From: Pseudisothecium myosuroides
Lineage: Eukaryota > Streptophyta > Bryopsida > Hypnales > Lembophyllaceae
Length of the DNA: 64,000 nucleotides
Assembly: GCA_951799445.1 (NCBI GenBank)
Contig: OX637287.1
Span: 40,329,724 to 40,393,723 of the forward strand
Direction of reading: 5' to 3'
Under the pieces are notes generated by a model, which saw nothing but the letters and a program-made list of their open reading frames with translations, was not told the DNA's origin and did no database searches. This document shows, piece by piece, positions 22,312-34,789 of this stretch. Positions within the stretch are counted from its first letter, which is position 1. Every line of letters begins with the position of its first letter. A program made the position numbers and the translations under genes.

Positions 22312-23842
22312 CGTTTCTTCGAGATTGACATGTGAAACCCTAGACCGAGCATTAGGATTTCATAACTTATTGGGAACATGTTCTCTTCACCTGTTCCCCG
22401 TAGATGGTTGGTATTTGCTACGTTCGGGTTTCTCTACCGTATGTCTGATTTGGCACTCAGGTGCCCAAATTGAATTTCCACGTCACATTCTTAGGGGTCC
22501 ACATCACTTCACACCATTCACAAGATGACATGTGGCACTCTTTAACAAAAATGACTTAATTTTTACCAAATCTGACCTTCACACGAGGTATCAAGTTTAA
22601 TGTTCTCTGCCAAATATTTATTGGCTTTTGATTGCAAGGGAAGAGGTTTTGAAGCTACATGTGAGGAAGCTTGCAAAGGTACCTTATTAGAAAGTATTTC
22701 AATGCTATAGGGATAGAGTCAATTGTAGTGTAGTTGTTTGTTTAATCTTCCAAAATGTTTGGAAATTTATTTTATAGAAACTTCTTGTTTCTGGAAATCT
22801 GTAAAGATAGAAGGAATATTATACCATTTTTGTATACAACAATACATTATGTATTGTGGGGTATTTTGTCTATTTGTAAAAGACAAGGTCCAAACAAACA
22901 AATTTTGTGGATATATTCAAGCTTGATTTACATATGTGTTGATTTGAACATGTTTGGTGTTGATTTGGAATAATTTCATAAGGCCCTTGTTTCTACCAGA
23001 GTTTGTGTGTCACATATTAGTATTATTACTTAACATTATAAGTTCTTTATGTTATGTTTAAAAATAAAATGCATCCCTAGAGGATGTCAATTTGATTTTC
23101 AATCATTCCCAATTGTGTACCACATAAAGCTATAATTGTGTCACATTCAAACCAATGTGTATGCTTTGAATTTTCTAATGTTTTGTTTGTAACAAAACTT
23201 TCCTTCAAGGAATTCTTAAAATTTTCAAAGAAAATATAATACATATAGAACCAAAATATCAAAATTTCTTTAAACCTAAAATTTGACCTTTAAAAAAAAC
23301 ACTACTTTTCCAAAAAAATTATTAAAAAAAAAATCCAATTTTTAGCAAATTTTGTTTTTTATGCTTAAAGTGAACCTCAAAATTATTACATATCTATTCC
23401 TACTACTTTTCTTAAGAATATCCAAGAATACAAGAATACATGACGCATTGGACATATAAATAATGGAATAAAATATTCAAAATTGTAGAATGTGAAATGG
23501 ATGAAAATCTTTAAAAGAGTGAATGAGGGAAAAATTGCATTTGAAGTGTCAAAAGTTGTTTTTAGTTACCAAATAGAAAATAAAGCATTGAAAAATACTA
23601 AAATGCAAAAATCTAAAAAATGCCTAGTCAGCACCTTCAAAAAGATAGTTTAGCAAAATTTATTGTACTTCAAATTTAAAATGAAATGTATAATAGTCAT
23701 TGGAAGTCTATGATAAATAAAAAATCTTAACATGTTCATAATTTCTTTTAAATAAGCAATAAATCTTAAAATTTAAAATCTATATTAAATATTATCATTG
23801 TAAGTTACACACAATATATAACAAATTGTTTTTAATTTTTTT
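22312..23842. other. Promoter side of the ACT gene, then AT-rich desert
   Basis: Only the first few hundred bases right of 22311 have mixed composition, and these should contain the promoter. No clear TATA box stands out. Beyond about 22.6 kb the sequence is AT-rich with only short doubtful frames. Confidence 0.5.
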
Positions 23843-24058
23843 ATGGGCCCCGTTGGAAACGCTGACGCTCCCAATGTTGGAAACGCCGCAGCGCAACGGG
23901 GAACGTCCAGAGCGGGGAATGCCAGGAACGAGATGCGAAACCCTAATTTTATGGGCCCCGTTGGAAATGCCGATGCTTCCAATGTTGGGAATGCCGCGAC
24001 ACAACAGGGACGTCCAGAGCGGGGAACGCCAGGAACGAGATGCGAAACCCTAATTTTT
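23843..24058. repeat. GC-rich tandem duplication, 108-bp unit
   Basis: Two head-to-tail copies begin ATGGGCCCCGTTGGAAA at 23843 and 23951. Both run through GTCCAGAGCGGGGAA and end GATGCGAAACCCTAATTTT. A third start may be present at 24055. Each unit contains a smaller internal repeat of the GTTGGAAACGC type. This GC-rich patch sits abruptly in AT-rich DNA, beside the duplicated BTAF1 leader segment. Confidence 0.9.
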
Positions 24059-24189
24059 TGGGCAAGAATCATTTTGTTCTTCAGTCGTGCAAGGAAGCCA
24101 GATTACTGTGATTGTTCCTTACGATCGTTTTTTGTAGGGAGAGGAATGTCAGGAATTTGATGGAGGATCATGAACGTTTTCGAAGTTCA

Positions 24190-24690
24190 GGTTGCGATTC
24201 GGGATTTTCTTTACTGCGGCTTGTTGATTTTTATTGGGGGATTGAGTGTCTCCCTACTCTCAGGGAATTGTAATAGTGCATGGGTTTTGCTCCCTTGATC
24301 GCTGCACAAAGGGTTTTATTCTAGATTTTGGTTGCGTTCATTGGTGCAACACGGAGCTTTTGCTATTTTGTATAGAGGTTGATGTATCTTATTTGGGATT
24401 AAACCAATCATCGCATAATGGTAGGGAGTGCGGTACCTTGCGGAGCACTAAACACGGTCTCTTCACTCTTTCTTTATCTCTGTACACGTCGGGATATTTG
24501 CACAATGTTGTTTCTTTCGTGAAAAACTCGTGACAGCGATTCTTAGTTTGTCATCTGGCTTGCGGCAGTCACGAAGTTTTCAGAATTGAGTTGTTTGTGT
24601 ATGAACTGATCACTTCTCTTGAGGTTCTAGTTTCCTATCGTAATTTTGTCCATTATTTTACGCCTCATATCAGTTTTCTTGTTCACTGTG
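24190..24690 (+). repeat. Inverted duplicate of the BTAF1 leader-intron region
   Basis: This segment matches the reverse complement of about 6510-7030. Shared blocks include GGGGGATTGAGTGTC, CAGGGAATTGTAAT, GATTAAACCAATCATCGCAT, GGTAGGGAGTGCGGTACC, GCGGAGCACTAAACACGG and AATTTTGTCCATTATTTTAC. Similarity starts just inside the leader-intron donor and ends near 24690. Exon sequence seems not to be included, although the flanks were not fully aligned. Confidence 0.88.
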
Positions 24691-26905
24691 CTCTTTTGAA
24701 GTTTAAGAGAACCTCATTATTACCTTACGCTCTTCACGTTCATCCTTTCCGGGTGTCCAAACTACTAGGGACAAAGGAGAAGTGAACCTCCATTCATCCT
24801 TTCCGGGTGTCCTAGCTAGGGTCAAAGGAGAAGTGAACCTCCATTGACGTTGACATTCAAGTGTTTTTACACGAGATGAGGTTTTCGGAATTTTTGTGTC
24901 TACTCATAGTTTAATGAGTCATAGTATACGAGAGCCTGTTCGGCAAGTAGATGAGTAGATCAGTGTTTTTCTACTCGTGGAGATTATAACTTTTTGATAA
25001 ATATTTGTAATCTTTATGTTGTGTGCAGTGATGCTATGGGGCCAAAAAAAATCAGATCATCGTCACCCCCACCCAAGAAATTTTCTCCAGTAAAGTAAGC
25101 AGTTCGTCAAATCCATCAGTGCAGACTGTTTTCGATATACCAAAGAGAGCTCTACATTGGTAGCTGGTTCTTAGACCTAATTGTATTTTTCTTTTCTGTA
25201 TGCACATCAGTTTGTGAACTCATCAGCTTATTTGTGCATTGATCTTTGTGCACATTTTGAATCTCAGAAAATTACGCACTCCAACTCCCAAGTCTATTGT
25301 AGTGCATGTTGGTTGTCTTACTCGTTAAATTCATCAGTGCTATTATTATGAGAACTCTTTCTGATAAGGAAGTTAAGAATAATAATAAGTTATCATTATT
25401 CTGATAGTGCCTTCATTATTCTGATAATGACACTTTTGTATTGCACTACTTGCGCAGTTGGTGAGCTTCTTGGAGGTGTCATCGTTCTATGAAATCACAG
25501 GTGTGGCTCACATAAAGCTACGGCGTGATGTCCCCAACCTACACCAACCTTGCAGTTTAAGTTATCATGACAAGTCCAGAGTAAGTTAGTAGTTATTGCT
25601 CCACTATTTTTTTCAGCTTCTGATGGGGATCATGCTACTCTTGATTGTTATCGATAGATAAGATTGCAACTACCAAAGAATCTAGACTTCATGTTTCATT
25701 CACATCTTTGAATGTACCTTAACTTCTTTGATTGGGGACTCATAGAACTTCTCCTTTGTGTGCATTTTTGGCCTGTTTGCTAAATTTACAAGTTGAGATT
25801 GTTTTTCCATGTATTTGGTAGTTTCAGCGTTGATTGCACAACCCTTACCAACGAATGTATCATTGCGTGTCATCATTAGTTCGTTCTCCGTTTACTATCT
25901 TTTCATCAGACAGTCGTAGCTGTGTTGGTTTTTGGACCATGTGCGTTATACTTGGAGCTATACCTCAAGATTAATCGAGATTTTAATGTAATGGTTTGAT
26001 TTTAGTATAGAACCATAGTTTCTAAGCCTATTTTTTCAGGTTCAATCCTTAATAGGTGAAATGCAAAGAAATATAAGGTAGAAGCTACTCAGTAAAGCTT
26101 ATGTCCACCAGTAAAATAAGTCAGGTGAAACAAATCTTGAAGAGCTTCTAACACGAGAATAAGTAAGAGAATTTTGACGCTTCTTACGTGCAGTAGTACC
26201 ATTTTATTTTGTCAACCATGCCGAGAATCTTGGTTGATATCAATTGTGTATTTGCTTGAGATTACTGATGATGCAAAAATTGAAATGATTCTCTCAACAG
26301 TGATATGGCATTCATAGTCAAATCATCTGTCTCGTCAAGAAGATTTCTTTTATGTTGGTCAGTCATACAATTTTAATAATAGCTTCTTGTGGCCTGAATC
26401 ACCATTCGTTGAATAGTTGAATTGAAACCTAATTCTTGACGGAGCCTTCACCATTTCGAGTTTTTCCATGTTCTGGTTTGCGGTTAGCAGTAATATAGAT
26501 GCACTTGTCCCTTTGTGATGATTTTCTAGCTGCTCGAGCTTGGACACATTTAGTTAGATAGATGGTGGTTGCAAGCCAAGCCTCCGTTGATTGTAGGAGT
26601 TTGTGAGTCCCATGAGTCCCCTTTCAGGGTCGATGTGGCATTGTGGGGTCACTATTGGAGCTTTTCGCCTGTATACTCAAAATGGTATTAAAAACAACTC
26701 TTCAAGAGGGCAATAGCCAAACTCTTATGTACGTAATTAGTGTCTTTGTCAACCTTATATTTAATTACTTGGTCAAAAACTACAACAAAGAGACCTCAAT
26801 TGTACAAATTCAATTTTGAACTAAAGTCAATGCAATTTGGCCTTAGTCAACCATTGGCACACCTTCACATTTGTAATTTTAGAAAAGTATGTAAATATTC
26901 TATTA
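24691..26905. other. Intergenic stretch with no defensible gene
   Basis: Composition is less AT-biased than its neighbours and short exon-like pieces occur (ATG near 25036 followed by a Lys/Pro/Ser peptide; an open stretch near 25454-25580). They do not join in phase. A short direct repeat of the type CATTCATCCTTTCCGGGTGT occurs at about 24738 and 24791. Confidence 0.4.
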
Positions 26906-27105
26906 TAGTAGAACCTCTCTAAGTCGATGGAGTTGGGACCGGTTTGACACATTGAGGTAGAGAGGTTATTACATTAGGGAAGGTCATCATGTTCTTATGT
27001 GGTTCATATTGTTAAGTTGGGACCAACAATCAATACTTTGTGACAACCCTTTATTGACTTCAAGGGAGTCGACTTAGAGAGGATCAACTTAGAAAGGTTC
27101 TACTG
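26906..27105. mobile_element. Emigrant/pogo-like MITE
   Basis: A 200-bp element is flanked by TA. Its left end is TAGTAGAACCTCTCTAAGTC and its right end, in reverse complement, is CAGTAGAACCTTTCTAAGTT. The internal GTTGGGACC block appears near both ends. These are features of Emigrant-type MITEs of the pogo/Tc1-mariner superfamily. No transposase is present. Confidence 0.8.
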
Positions 27106-27107
27106 TA

Positions 27108-28377
27108 ACACCAAATCCAACCATTATATACAACAACAATTGAATAAAGTGTCTCCACAAATTAGGATGACTTTCATTTAAGCGGTACTAAGAAAGAAAT
27201 GCAAATTTGAATTTAAGCCTACATTAGAGGTGACCAATACCAGTACATCAACCTCTACCAACAAGAAGAGGTTGCAAAGATTTCATCTCATTTAAAAACA
27301 TCTAGACATTAAGGATACAGTACAAGTAGTCTAAAAAGGGTCTCCATCATTGTATCTACATAGTTATTTTTAATGTTTTAAAGATTAAAAAAAAATTAAT
27401 AAATTTTTTTAATCTTTATAATAGATCCAATTTTCTTCAATATATGATTTTGTACGTGATTCTCGAGGGCCCACACGTCTTGTTAATTTTTAAAATTAAA
27501 AAATTAAAAAATTAAAATTACATCAACTATTAGATTTTTAATTGGCATGCTTTTGAAACTCTACATGATTGCCTTTTGATAATGCTTTTGGCATATATAG
27601 AAGTGGATTTGAGTATATTCAAATCCTCAATATGATCAAGTATATTTGAATACATTTTATGATATGAAGGGGCACAATATAGCACACTGATTAAAAATGA
27701 TATCCACATCTACAACATTTGACACCAACTAGCTAGCCAAACTCTAATGCTTTTATTTTATATAATTACTAATCTTTAAAAGTATTTCAAGAGTCATCAT
27801 TATGTAAGGAGTTTGTGCTTAGGTCTGTAGCAATACATAATTTGTTTAAGAAATTATCTAAAAATCACATTAAGTGTGTATGGACTTCTCTAGCTTGCAT
27901 CCTCATTCCATATGCAACAAATGCAATACAAAGTACATCTCTTTCCAATTGTTTGTATTTTTGTCATTGTCTTTTGTTAGATTAATTGCATATGTTAGAT
28001 CTTCCATTGATTTTTCAATATCATGAAATAATATACTCACATAGTAGTTTGAAGACATTGCTGTAGTGACTGTAGTGGCAAGCTTTTTGGAGACAAAGTT
28101 AGCCATGTTGCCAATGCATGAGCCTACCCTAAATTTTTATGCATATTGGTTGTGTGCTTGCACTTTTTTTCTCTTTTTCACTCTATAACTATCTTATTTT
28201 AACCTTTTAACTCTCATTGTCCCTTGGGGACAAAATAGATTTTTGATAGTCTCTTGGAGGCTCAAGTGATTTATTGAAACTTTTTTGAAGATAGAAAAGT
28301 ACATTAGCTTTTGAAGAATAATTTTTTTATTAAATTGGTGCATGTGAGCGCTTATTTACCCACCTCATTAAACAATT
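27108..28377. other. AT-rich stretch with a fragment of the 0.92-kb element family
   Basis: Most of it shows nothing. From about 28260 to 28350 it resembles the inner left part of the element at 46702-47629 (GAAACTTTTTTGAAGATAGA and an AATTGGTGC block), so a truncated copy probably lies here. Confidence 0.45.
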
Positions 28378-30472
28378 GAGCACAACCAGGCTCTAGTGGT
28401 TGAAGTTAATTCTATCCTAGGGGTGCCTAACATCGGTCCATTGTGCCTTCTAAGCAATGGATATTTTGCTAAGTTTCCTACCTATTTTATGTTTGTGAAA
28501 GAGTTTAAGAAGAAGAAGGAAAACTATCCTAATGGCCTGATGAACAAAGCTAGACTACGCCACAGTGATTCTAAGTGGAGAATTCTATAGTCCCAATTTA
28601 TCCATATTAAATAGAAGGTTATCTCATGCCATTTCTAAAAATATAAGGTTCACCCAATTTGGACGCTCCTAGAGGAAATTATGGATGGATGAAATTTTGA
28701 ACCTAAAAGGGCGCTCTGAACTTCATCCACTCCTTTCTATAGACTCCGGATTTCAATTTGACTTGGAATTTGGGCTATAGGTTTGACTTCCAATGATGCA
28801 AAAAGTTGATATGAATGGATGAAATTTCCTAGGGTTCATCCATTACTTGTTCCAAATTTCATCCTTCCCTAACTTTTACATTTTTAAGTCTTTTCTTGAA
28901 TTTGTTCTAGTCTTGGGTTACTCTAAGCTTGCTTTGTAAGGTTTTAAATCTAGAATTGATCTGAACTTAACCCTAAAAGTCCCAAATTCATCTTCTAGTT
29001 TTACCCAAGGGATTGAATTACCTTCAAAAAGTTATTATTTAAAAAAATCTATGACTTTGTTCCTTGTAGACCTTGAGTTTACCTTTCTAACTCGACTAAT
29101 TACTCTATATTTTTTTTTCTTTTCAATTTCTATTTCTTGTTCCTCTTGGATGAAATTGGCTAAGTTTCATCCAATATGACTCCAAAACTTCATTCGTTTT
29201 TATCTTTCTCGTTTTGACTTTGATTTCTACATATTTTATGTTTTTGGAAACCCCTAGACCTCTACTCTAAGATTATACACTCAAACCTGACATGTAATTA
29301 CTTCCTAAAGTCCTAACTTGCTTTTAGGCCTCGGCCCTAATTGATGTATACTAATCGCGGATGTTAAAATAGGAGGGAAAGATTTAGCATCCTACCTCAT
29401 ATTGAAGGTCATGTATAAGGTTGTTGAGGTTCCCTTCTAGCTCCATGTTGGCTGCCATTTTGCTCCTTGGAAGTTTGCCAGTTTCCTTGTAGAAAATCAA
29501 TCCAATTACAATTTTAGGTTTGGCTATTTTCTCCCTTCTTTCTTTCCCTTCTATATTATTTTCTTACACCATGGTAATGGCCTACCAACCATACTTACAA
29601 CATTCCAAATAATTAAGTGACACATTCTTTTTTCTTCTTACGCTTAACTCACTCAATGGCCCACAATGACCCGCGGAATTCCTTCTAATCTCCTTCCTAT
29701 TTCATCTTTCTCCTATTAAACCAACTTTTCCTTCCTCTTGCTCCAAAGTTGTGTTGTGGCTTTGTTGACGTGGATATGACTTGAGAGGTTGTTGATGGAG
29801 ATAGAGAGAGGGTGAGGCTTTGTTGCAATATGTCTACCTATCACTAATTCTACTCCTTCTTCCTATTTCCTTGGTATAATCCTCTTGTAGCTATCTCTAC
29901 TTCACATCAATTTTTAACTTAATTCTATTCTATCTAATTCTACTCCCTACTTATCCTTAATTTGACCCCCCTTTAGCTATCCTACTATCCTAGTTTAATG
30001 TTTTAATTAGACCCTTGTCTTCTAATTAAGTTGGCTTTTCTTTCCTCCCCAAAGAGAAGTTAGCCAAAACCAAAACCAAAGAAAGAGCGAGGGGCGGCTT
30101 GTGCTAGGCGGAATCAGAGCAAGGCGAGGCCGGCTACATTGGACTCCCACCTGCCGGTATGCTTGGGCCTTTGGTTGGGATTTTCTCACGGTGAGGATTG
30201 ATACACAAACAAAACAAAAAAGAAAGAATACTTAGACAAAGAGGGAAATTGCTTTCCCAATTGTTCCTATTTTTTTTATGACTAACACCTACTACTACGG
30301 GGTTCTTATTTTGGAAACTAAACCTTGAAGTGGTTTCAACGCCTCTTGGAATCTAAACCTTGATCCTAGGTACTCATAACAATCAGTAGCCTTCAAAGAG
30401 GCTGCCTTTGCCTCTCTGAAGTCTTCATCCACTAAATTCATCGATAATGCATTGTGTACAAACTGACAAATC

Positions 30473-31013
30473 CATTAGAAGAAAAATGGGCCCTCGAGAG
30501 GGCTCCCTCCCTTGCAAAGGGGCTGTGAGTTCCCCGCAATGGAATTCACAGTCCTTTGGGGGACAATGGCCACTATTCATCATCAATGATGAATAGTGGC
30601 CACAATAAAAAAATATTAAAAAATATTAAAATTAAAAAATTAAAAAATAATAATAAAATAATAAAAAATAGTAAAAAAATAGTAAAATAATAAAAATAAT
30701 AATAAAAATAATAAAATAATAATGATTCAGGGTGACGAGGAAAATTTCGGCCACATCAGATTTGAGAATTCTGAAATTTTGTATTTATTTTAATATTAAT
30801 ATTATTTTAATATTTTTTAAATTATTTTATTGCACTGTCCTGCCAGTTCGCTGTCTTGAACAGGCCTCCCGTTCGCTGGCCAAAAAAAAAAAAAAAAAAA
30901 ATTTTTTTTTTTTTTTTTTTTTTTTTCAAATTTTTTTTTTCTGTTTATCCGGACAGCGTTCCCTGCTGTCCGGGAACTCACAGACCTCCCGAGGGTCCAT
31001 TTTTTTTCTAATG
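30473..31013. mobile_element. Hairpin-rich inverted-repeat element nested in copy A
   Basis: The ends are inverted repeats. The left has CATTAGAAGAAAAATGGGCC then CTCGAGAGGG and CTGTGAGTTCCC. The right, in reverse complement, has CATTAGAAAAAAAATGGACC then CTCGGGAGGT and CTGTGAGTTCCC. Inside are a perfect hairpin (30567-30602), an ATTAAAA-type AT-rich tract (30604-30730) and an A-run/T-run palindrome (about 30882-30936). Superfamily unknown; no target duplication is obvious. Confidence 0.75.
30567..30602. repeat. Perfect 17-bp stem hairpin with 2-base loop
   Basis: TGGCCACTATTCATCAT, then CA, then the exact reverse complement. It lies inside the inverted-repeat element at 30473-31013. In a plant transposon it is more likely a remnant of nested inverted repeats than a terminator. 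Confidence 0.9.
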
Positions 31014-33169
31014 TATTGTTATTTAGAACCAAAGACCCCAATTCTATTAGCTAGACTAACTACTTAAGAGCCCAATTAATTATTGATCGAATCATCACTT
31101 GTTCTATAGTCTTAACTTTAACTACCTGACATGATAGCTAACATGGTAGCTGCTGAATGCATGCAAGCAACTGGTTTCATAAATCAAATCAAGTCGTGAA
31201 CCAAAATTAACATTAAATGTTCTGTTCCCAGTCCCCACTTCCCCGCCCGCCTTGAAATTAGTGTACAGTCAATCCACCTGACAAGTTTCCAAACCACTTG
31301 ACAAGAAGTGATGCGTGTATTTTAGCTATAGATGGTGTGAAATATACCACACCATTCTCTTACAGAGAAGGCAGCCAATACCTCTGCTACTGATTGTTAT
31401 GCTTTAGGAGTTTAAAGCTCTACCGTAACTTTGGTTTTAACACCAAATCTAGGACTTTCCTAAGACTTAGAAATCCAAAGCTTCGCCGTCGCTCACTGTT
31501 TAACAAACAATCTAGGACTTGGAAGAATGGGGAGGTTCAAAGCTCCGTTGTCCAAAAGGGACCTACTAGTACAATACATCCTCCTAGATAAAAGTTAATT
31601 TGTCAAATTCCCACACAAGGTTTCCTATCTCTACGACGTTTTAATAAAAAGGCAAAAAAATAAATTAGTACAACTTCCCGGTTAGCTCCACTCAAAACCT
31701 CACGCTAAAAGCCCCCTCAAATCAGCATTGTCAAGGTACGATGAAGGTGACTTTAGGATTAGTGTAAAGATTCAAAATACGCTTATGGAAACCTCACAAT
31801 TGCATAGATAACTCAGTATAAGGAGCCAAAAGTGCCTCCAAAACACCGTTAAGGTTTTTGGCTAAAACTGCCAAAAATATCCAACGCAACGTAGATCCAA
31901 TGGACCTCAAAACAAGAATGGGGGGTGGTTTGAGAGAGAAATGGGTGCCCTTTTATACTCTTCCAAGGCACTCACTTCCTTTCATTTTAATTAGATAATC
32001 CTAACACATTAGATTTTCATCCTTATCTTTTAAGATTTTCACCTATTTTGGAATTTACGCTGGTCCAAAATTCTAACTATTGGAGATCAATTCCAAATTG
32101 AATACGGATTGCGCCATTGCCTTCAGAAGGCCATTTCTAATTTGTTAGCCCTTCTACCCTTTGATTACTTTGCGAAAACCCCGCCTAAAACTAACGCTAG
32201 TTAGGATCAGTAAAAGGTTAAAAATCTGCTTTTGGGAGGTTACCTGTTATAACAAGAGGAACTAGCTAGGGTTGTCTAAAAGATTCTAAGAAGTAAAAAA
32301 AGACTCCTTGTTGACTTTGTTCCAACTTTGTGTGCTCCCTGGGACACCGGTCAATTCCACGTAAATTTCGCCACGTTGATAATTTAGAGGAATGTCGGTG
32401 ATTCGGGCACCTCTTGCTATCGGAACAACTTGAAACCTGCCAAGGTGCGTTATTAGTATAAAAAAAGTTAACGTCATTTTTAGTGAGATTTTACCGCAAC
32501 CTAAATAATTACCATGAATTTTTCATTTTGATTTTAGGCGGTTGACCATCCGGAAAGGGCATCTTTGCAAATCAAAAAATTCCGAAACTTCTTGGAGAAC
32601 CTTTTATAGAGTTTTCCAAGAGGTGTGCAAGTTCATGTCTCTATCTTGCACAACTTGATATGGAGGGCAAAATCCACCTCCATTGATTTATCGAAAGTTA
32701 GAGAATCTTTTGCATTCAAGGAAATCTTGACAAATGGATTTTGCTATTGATTTCCTGGCATGTTTTTGACTCTAGATCCAAATCCAAAGGCCATAGATTC
32801 ATCTGCTGGTCTATCTTGAGAAAGTGACTCCTACATACTAACAATTGTGGTTTCTATTATTTTGTCAATGGGATGGAAAAATTGAAACCTATCTTTGAAA
32901 ATGTATCTAAGCATCTCTCTAGACTCTTTTTAAACCAATTTAGCCAAGCATGGTCATATGCAGAGTGGTTTTAGGCTATTTTGGATAATATGTCAACTCC
33001 CACTACTTTCGAGGTTTTAACCTATTTACAAGTGGAATTTAGAGGTATTCTAGGGATAAAAGTTTATTTAGGACCAAATGCTATATTGACATGTAACATA
33101 TCTATTTTGATTTTACACTGTTTTTAGGACTTTTCGCATATAATTATAATTTAAATTAAAAAATTAAAA

Positions 33170-33985
33170 AAAAAGAAAGCTATGAGTCCTAAGTAACAAA
33201 TTGGAAGCTCACAATGCCAAAGAGCTAAAGTTATGCCATCCAAAGCCCAAAACAGAGTTTATTCGGTAGCACAAAAAATATCATAGAAAGTCAAAATAAA
33301 GCTTTCAAAATTTTATTTTCCTTAAATTTTATTTTTTTGTCTTCATAGAAAAATTTGATTCATTCTATTAATATCAGATGAGAAAGTTATAGACAATCTT
33401 ATTTTTCGGCAATCTCAACATTTTTGTAAAAACTAACTTGTAGGATTCATTTTTTAACGCAATTTTTGTAATTTTTCAAATAAAGAAGCTCAATATGGTT
33501 CATTTCGCTTATTGGAAATTTTTTGCCATTGGGATTAGTGATTTTCAATTTTGTCTTGGAGCAGGGCTTTTATTTTGGACTAGTATATTTTCTTTTGGCC
33601 TCATAGCAGAGGGCAATTTTTGGAGAGACGAAGCCAAAGTGGTGAGAGCTTTGACAAATCTGGCAAATCTTTGCCAAAAATAAAAGCCTTGACTTGGAGT
33701 TATTAATAATTAATAAATTAATATGCTTATTTGGTTCTTTAGTCTTGTACGTACTTCTACTTAACGATTTCTTAAAGAATGAGAATCAAGTGTGTGTGTG
33801 TGTGTGTATGTGTATTTTAAATGTTTTTCCTACACTTTCAACTCAATTCTCCAATATAAAAAATTATAAATTCAAAATTTAAGTACAAATTTTTTTAGTT
33901 AAAAAGATTTGAAGTCTTAAAATCTAATCAATAAGATGCAAAAAAATGGATTTATTTACTTCAAACATAAATATGTTATAAAGTA
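33170..33985. mobile_element. Partial copy of the 0.92-kb TTAA element family
   Basis: This matches the inner part of 46702-47629 in the same order: an AAGTTATG block, TTTGATTCATTCTATT, GAGAAAGTTATAGACA, TTTTTCGG, AACTTGTAGGATTCATTTTT and, near the right, an AAATATGTTATAA block. Clear CCCC...GGGG ends were not found, so it is truncated. It includes a (GT)n run at 33791-33806. Confidence 0.55.
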
Positions 33986-34789
33986 ATTAAAGTTGTTTAT
34001 TCTTTGAGTCTCCCCTTTTCCTAATGAAGGTATGTGATCTTGGATTGTTGCTGAACATGTGCCAATTTTGGCTCTAAAAGACCTATTTTAGTAAACTCAG
34101 TGACTTTAAGAATAATTTTTTTTAAATGAAATAAAATATGGATAATTTGTAAAGCATTGAAAATAATATGTTTTTAAAAATTCATAGCTAGAAAAATTTA
34201 TCTCTAAAAGTTATTCATAGAAAAGTAAATTGGAAAATACTATAAAAATGGACACTTTGATGTTTGATTTTTAGAAAGTATTAAAAAAATTCAAAAACAT
34301 TCAATACAAAAAACATGTTTTTCCTAACTTGAAGATGCTCCTTTTCAACCATTTTCATCTTTGGAAAAAAAACTGTATTCTCTATAGGTGTGCATAGGTA
34401 GTGCACTTTGATGACATGAGGAAGGGCGTGCTCAGATAATATAGAATACCATGTCTATTTTGCTAGTTGAGCATCGCATTGTTTCACTTTCAATGACTTC
34501 AACATCTTGTTGAAGTTGTTCATCAAAAAGAGACCGTACTTTTGGACTCAGTACAAAGTGTGTACCAAGTTTGTCTTCATGTAAGAATCCATGGAATTGT
34601 TTTCTACACAATGTTTTTTGGTAAACCTTTTTTATAATAGTTGCACTACAAAAAGTTTAAGATCAATGGAAATAAAAATAAAATGCAAAACATTATGATA
34701 GTGTAATACTTACTTGTTGATGACGTGCATCACTTGCATGGCCAACTCTAATTTTTCCTTTGTATCCAACATAATGCAATCAATTGCAT

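Larger units (their letters stand above)
28378..32640 (-). mobile_element. Long non-coding dispersed repeat, copy A
   Basis: One of four diverged copies (others at 35985-43800, 44730-49900 and 51100-54610). Its left end, GCACAACCAGGCTCTAG through GGGTGCCTAAC to AAGCAATGGATATTTT, mirrors 54500-54610 in reverse complement. Its right end, GCAAATCAAAAAATTCCGAA through GGTGTGCAAGTTCATG, mirrors about 51120-51220. I set the strand from a conserved TATA-like box (GTATAAAAGGG on the minus strand at about 31951-31958). Shared internal motifs are AAGCTTCACCGT types (31420-31550) and many GATGAAGTTT/AACTTCATCC blocks. No protein is encoded. It could be a large non-autonomous LTR-type derivative, but LTRs and a primer site were not shown. 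It carries the nested element at 30473-31013. Confidence 0.65.

Noticed and set aside
25030..25580. Possible DCD-domain gene (MGPKKIRSSS near 25036, GELLGGVIVL near 25456)
   Set aside because: The pieces are suggestive but do not join in phase, a stop follows directly, and the rest of the domain is missing.
30732..31067. Open frame with long Lys/Phe runs
   Set aside because: Created by A and T homopolymers inside an inverted-repeat element.
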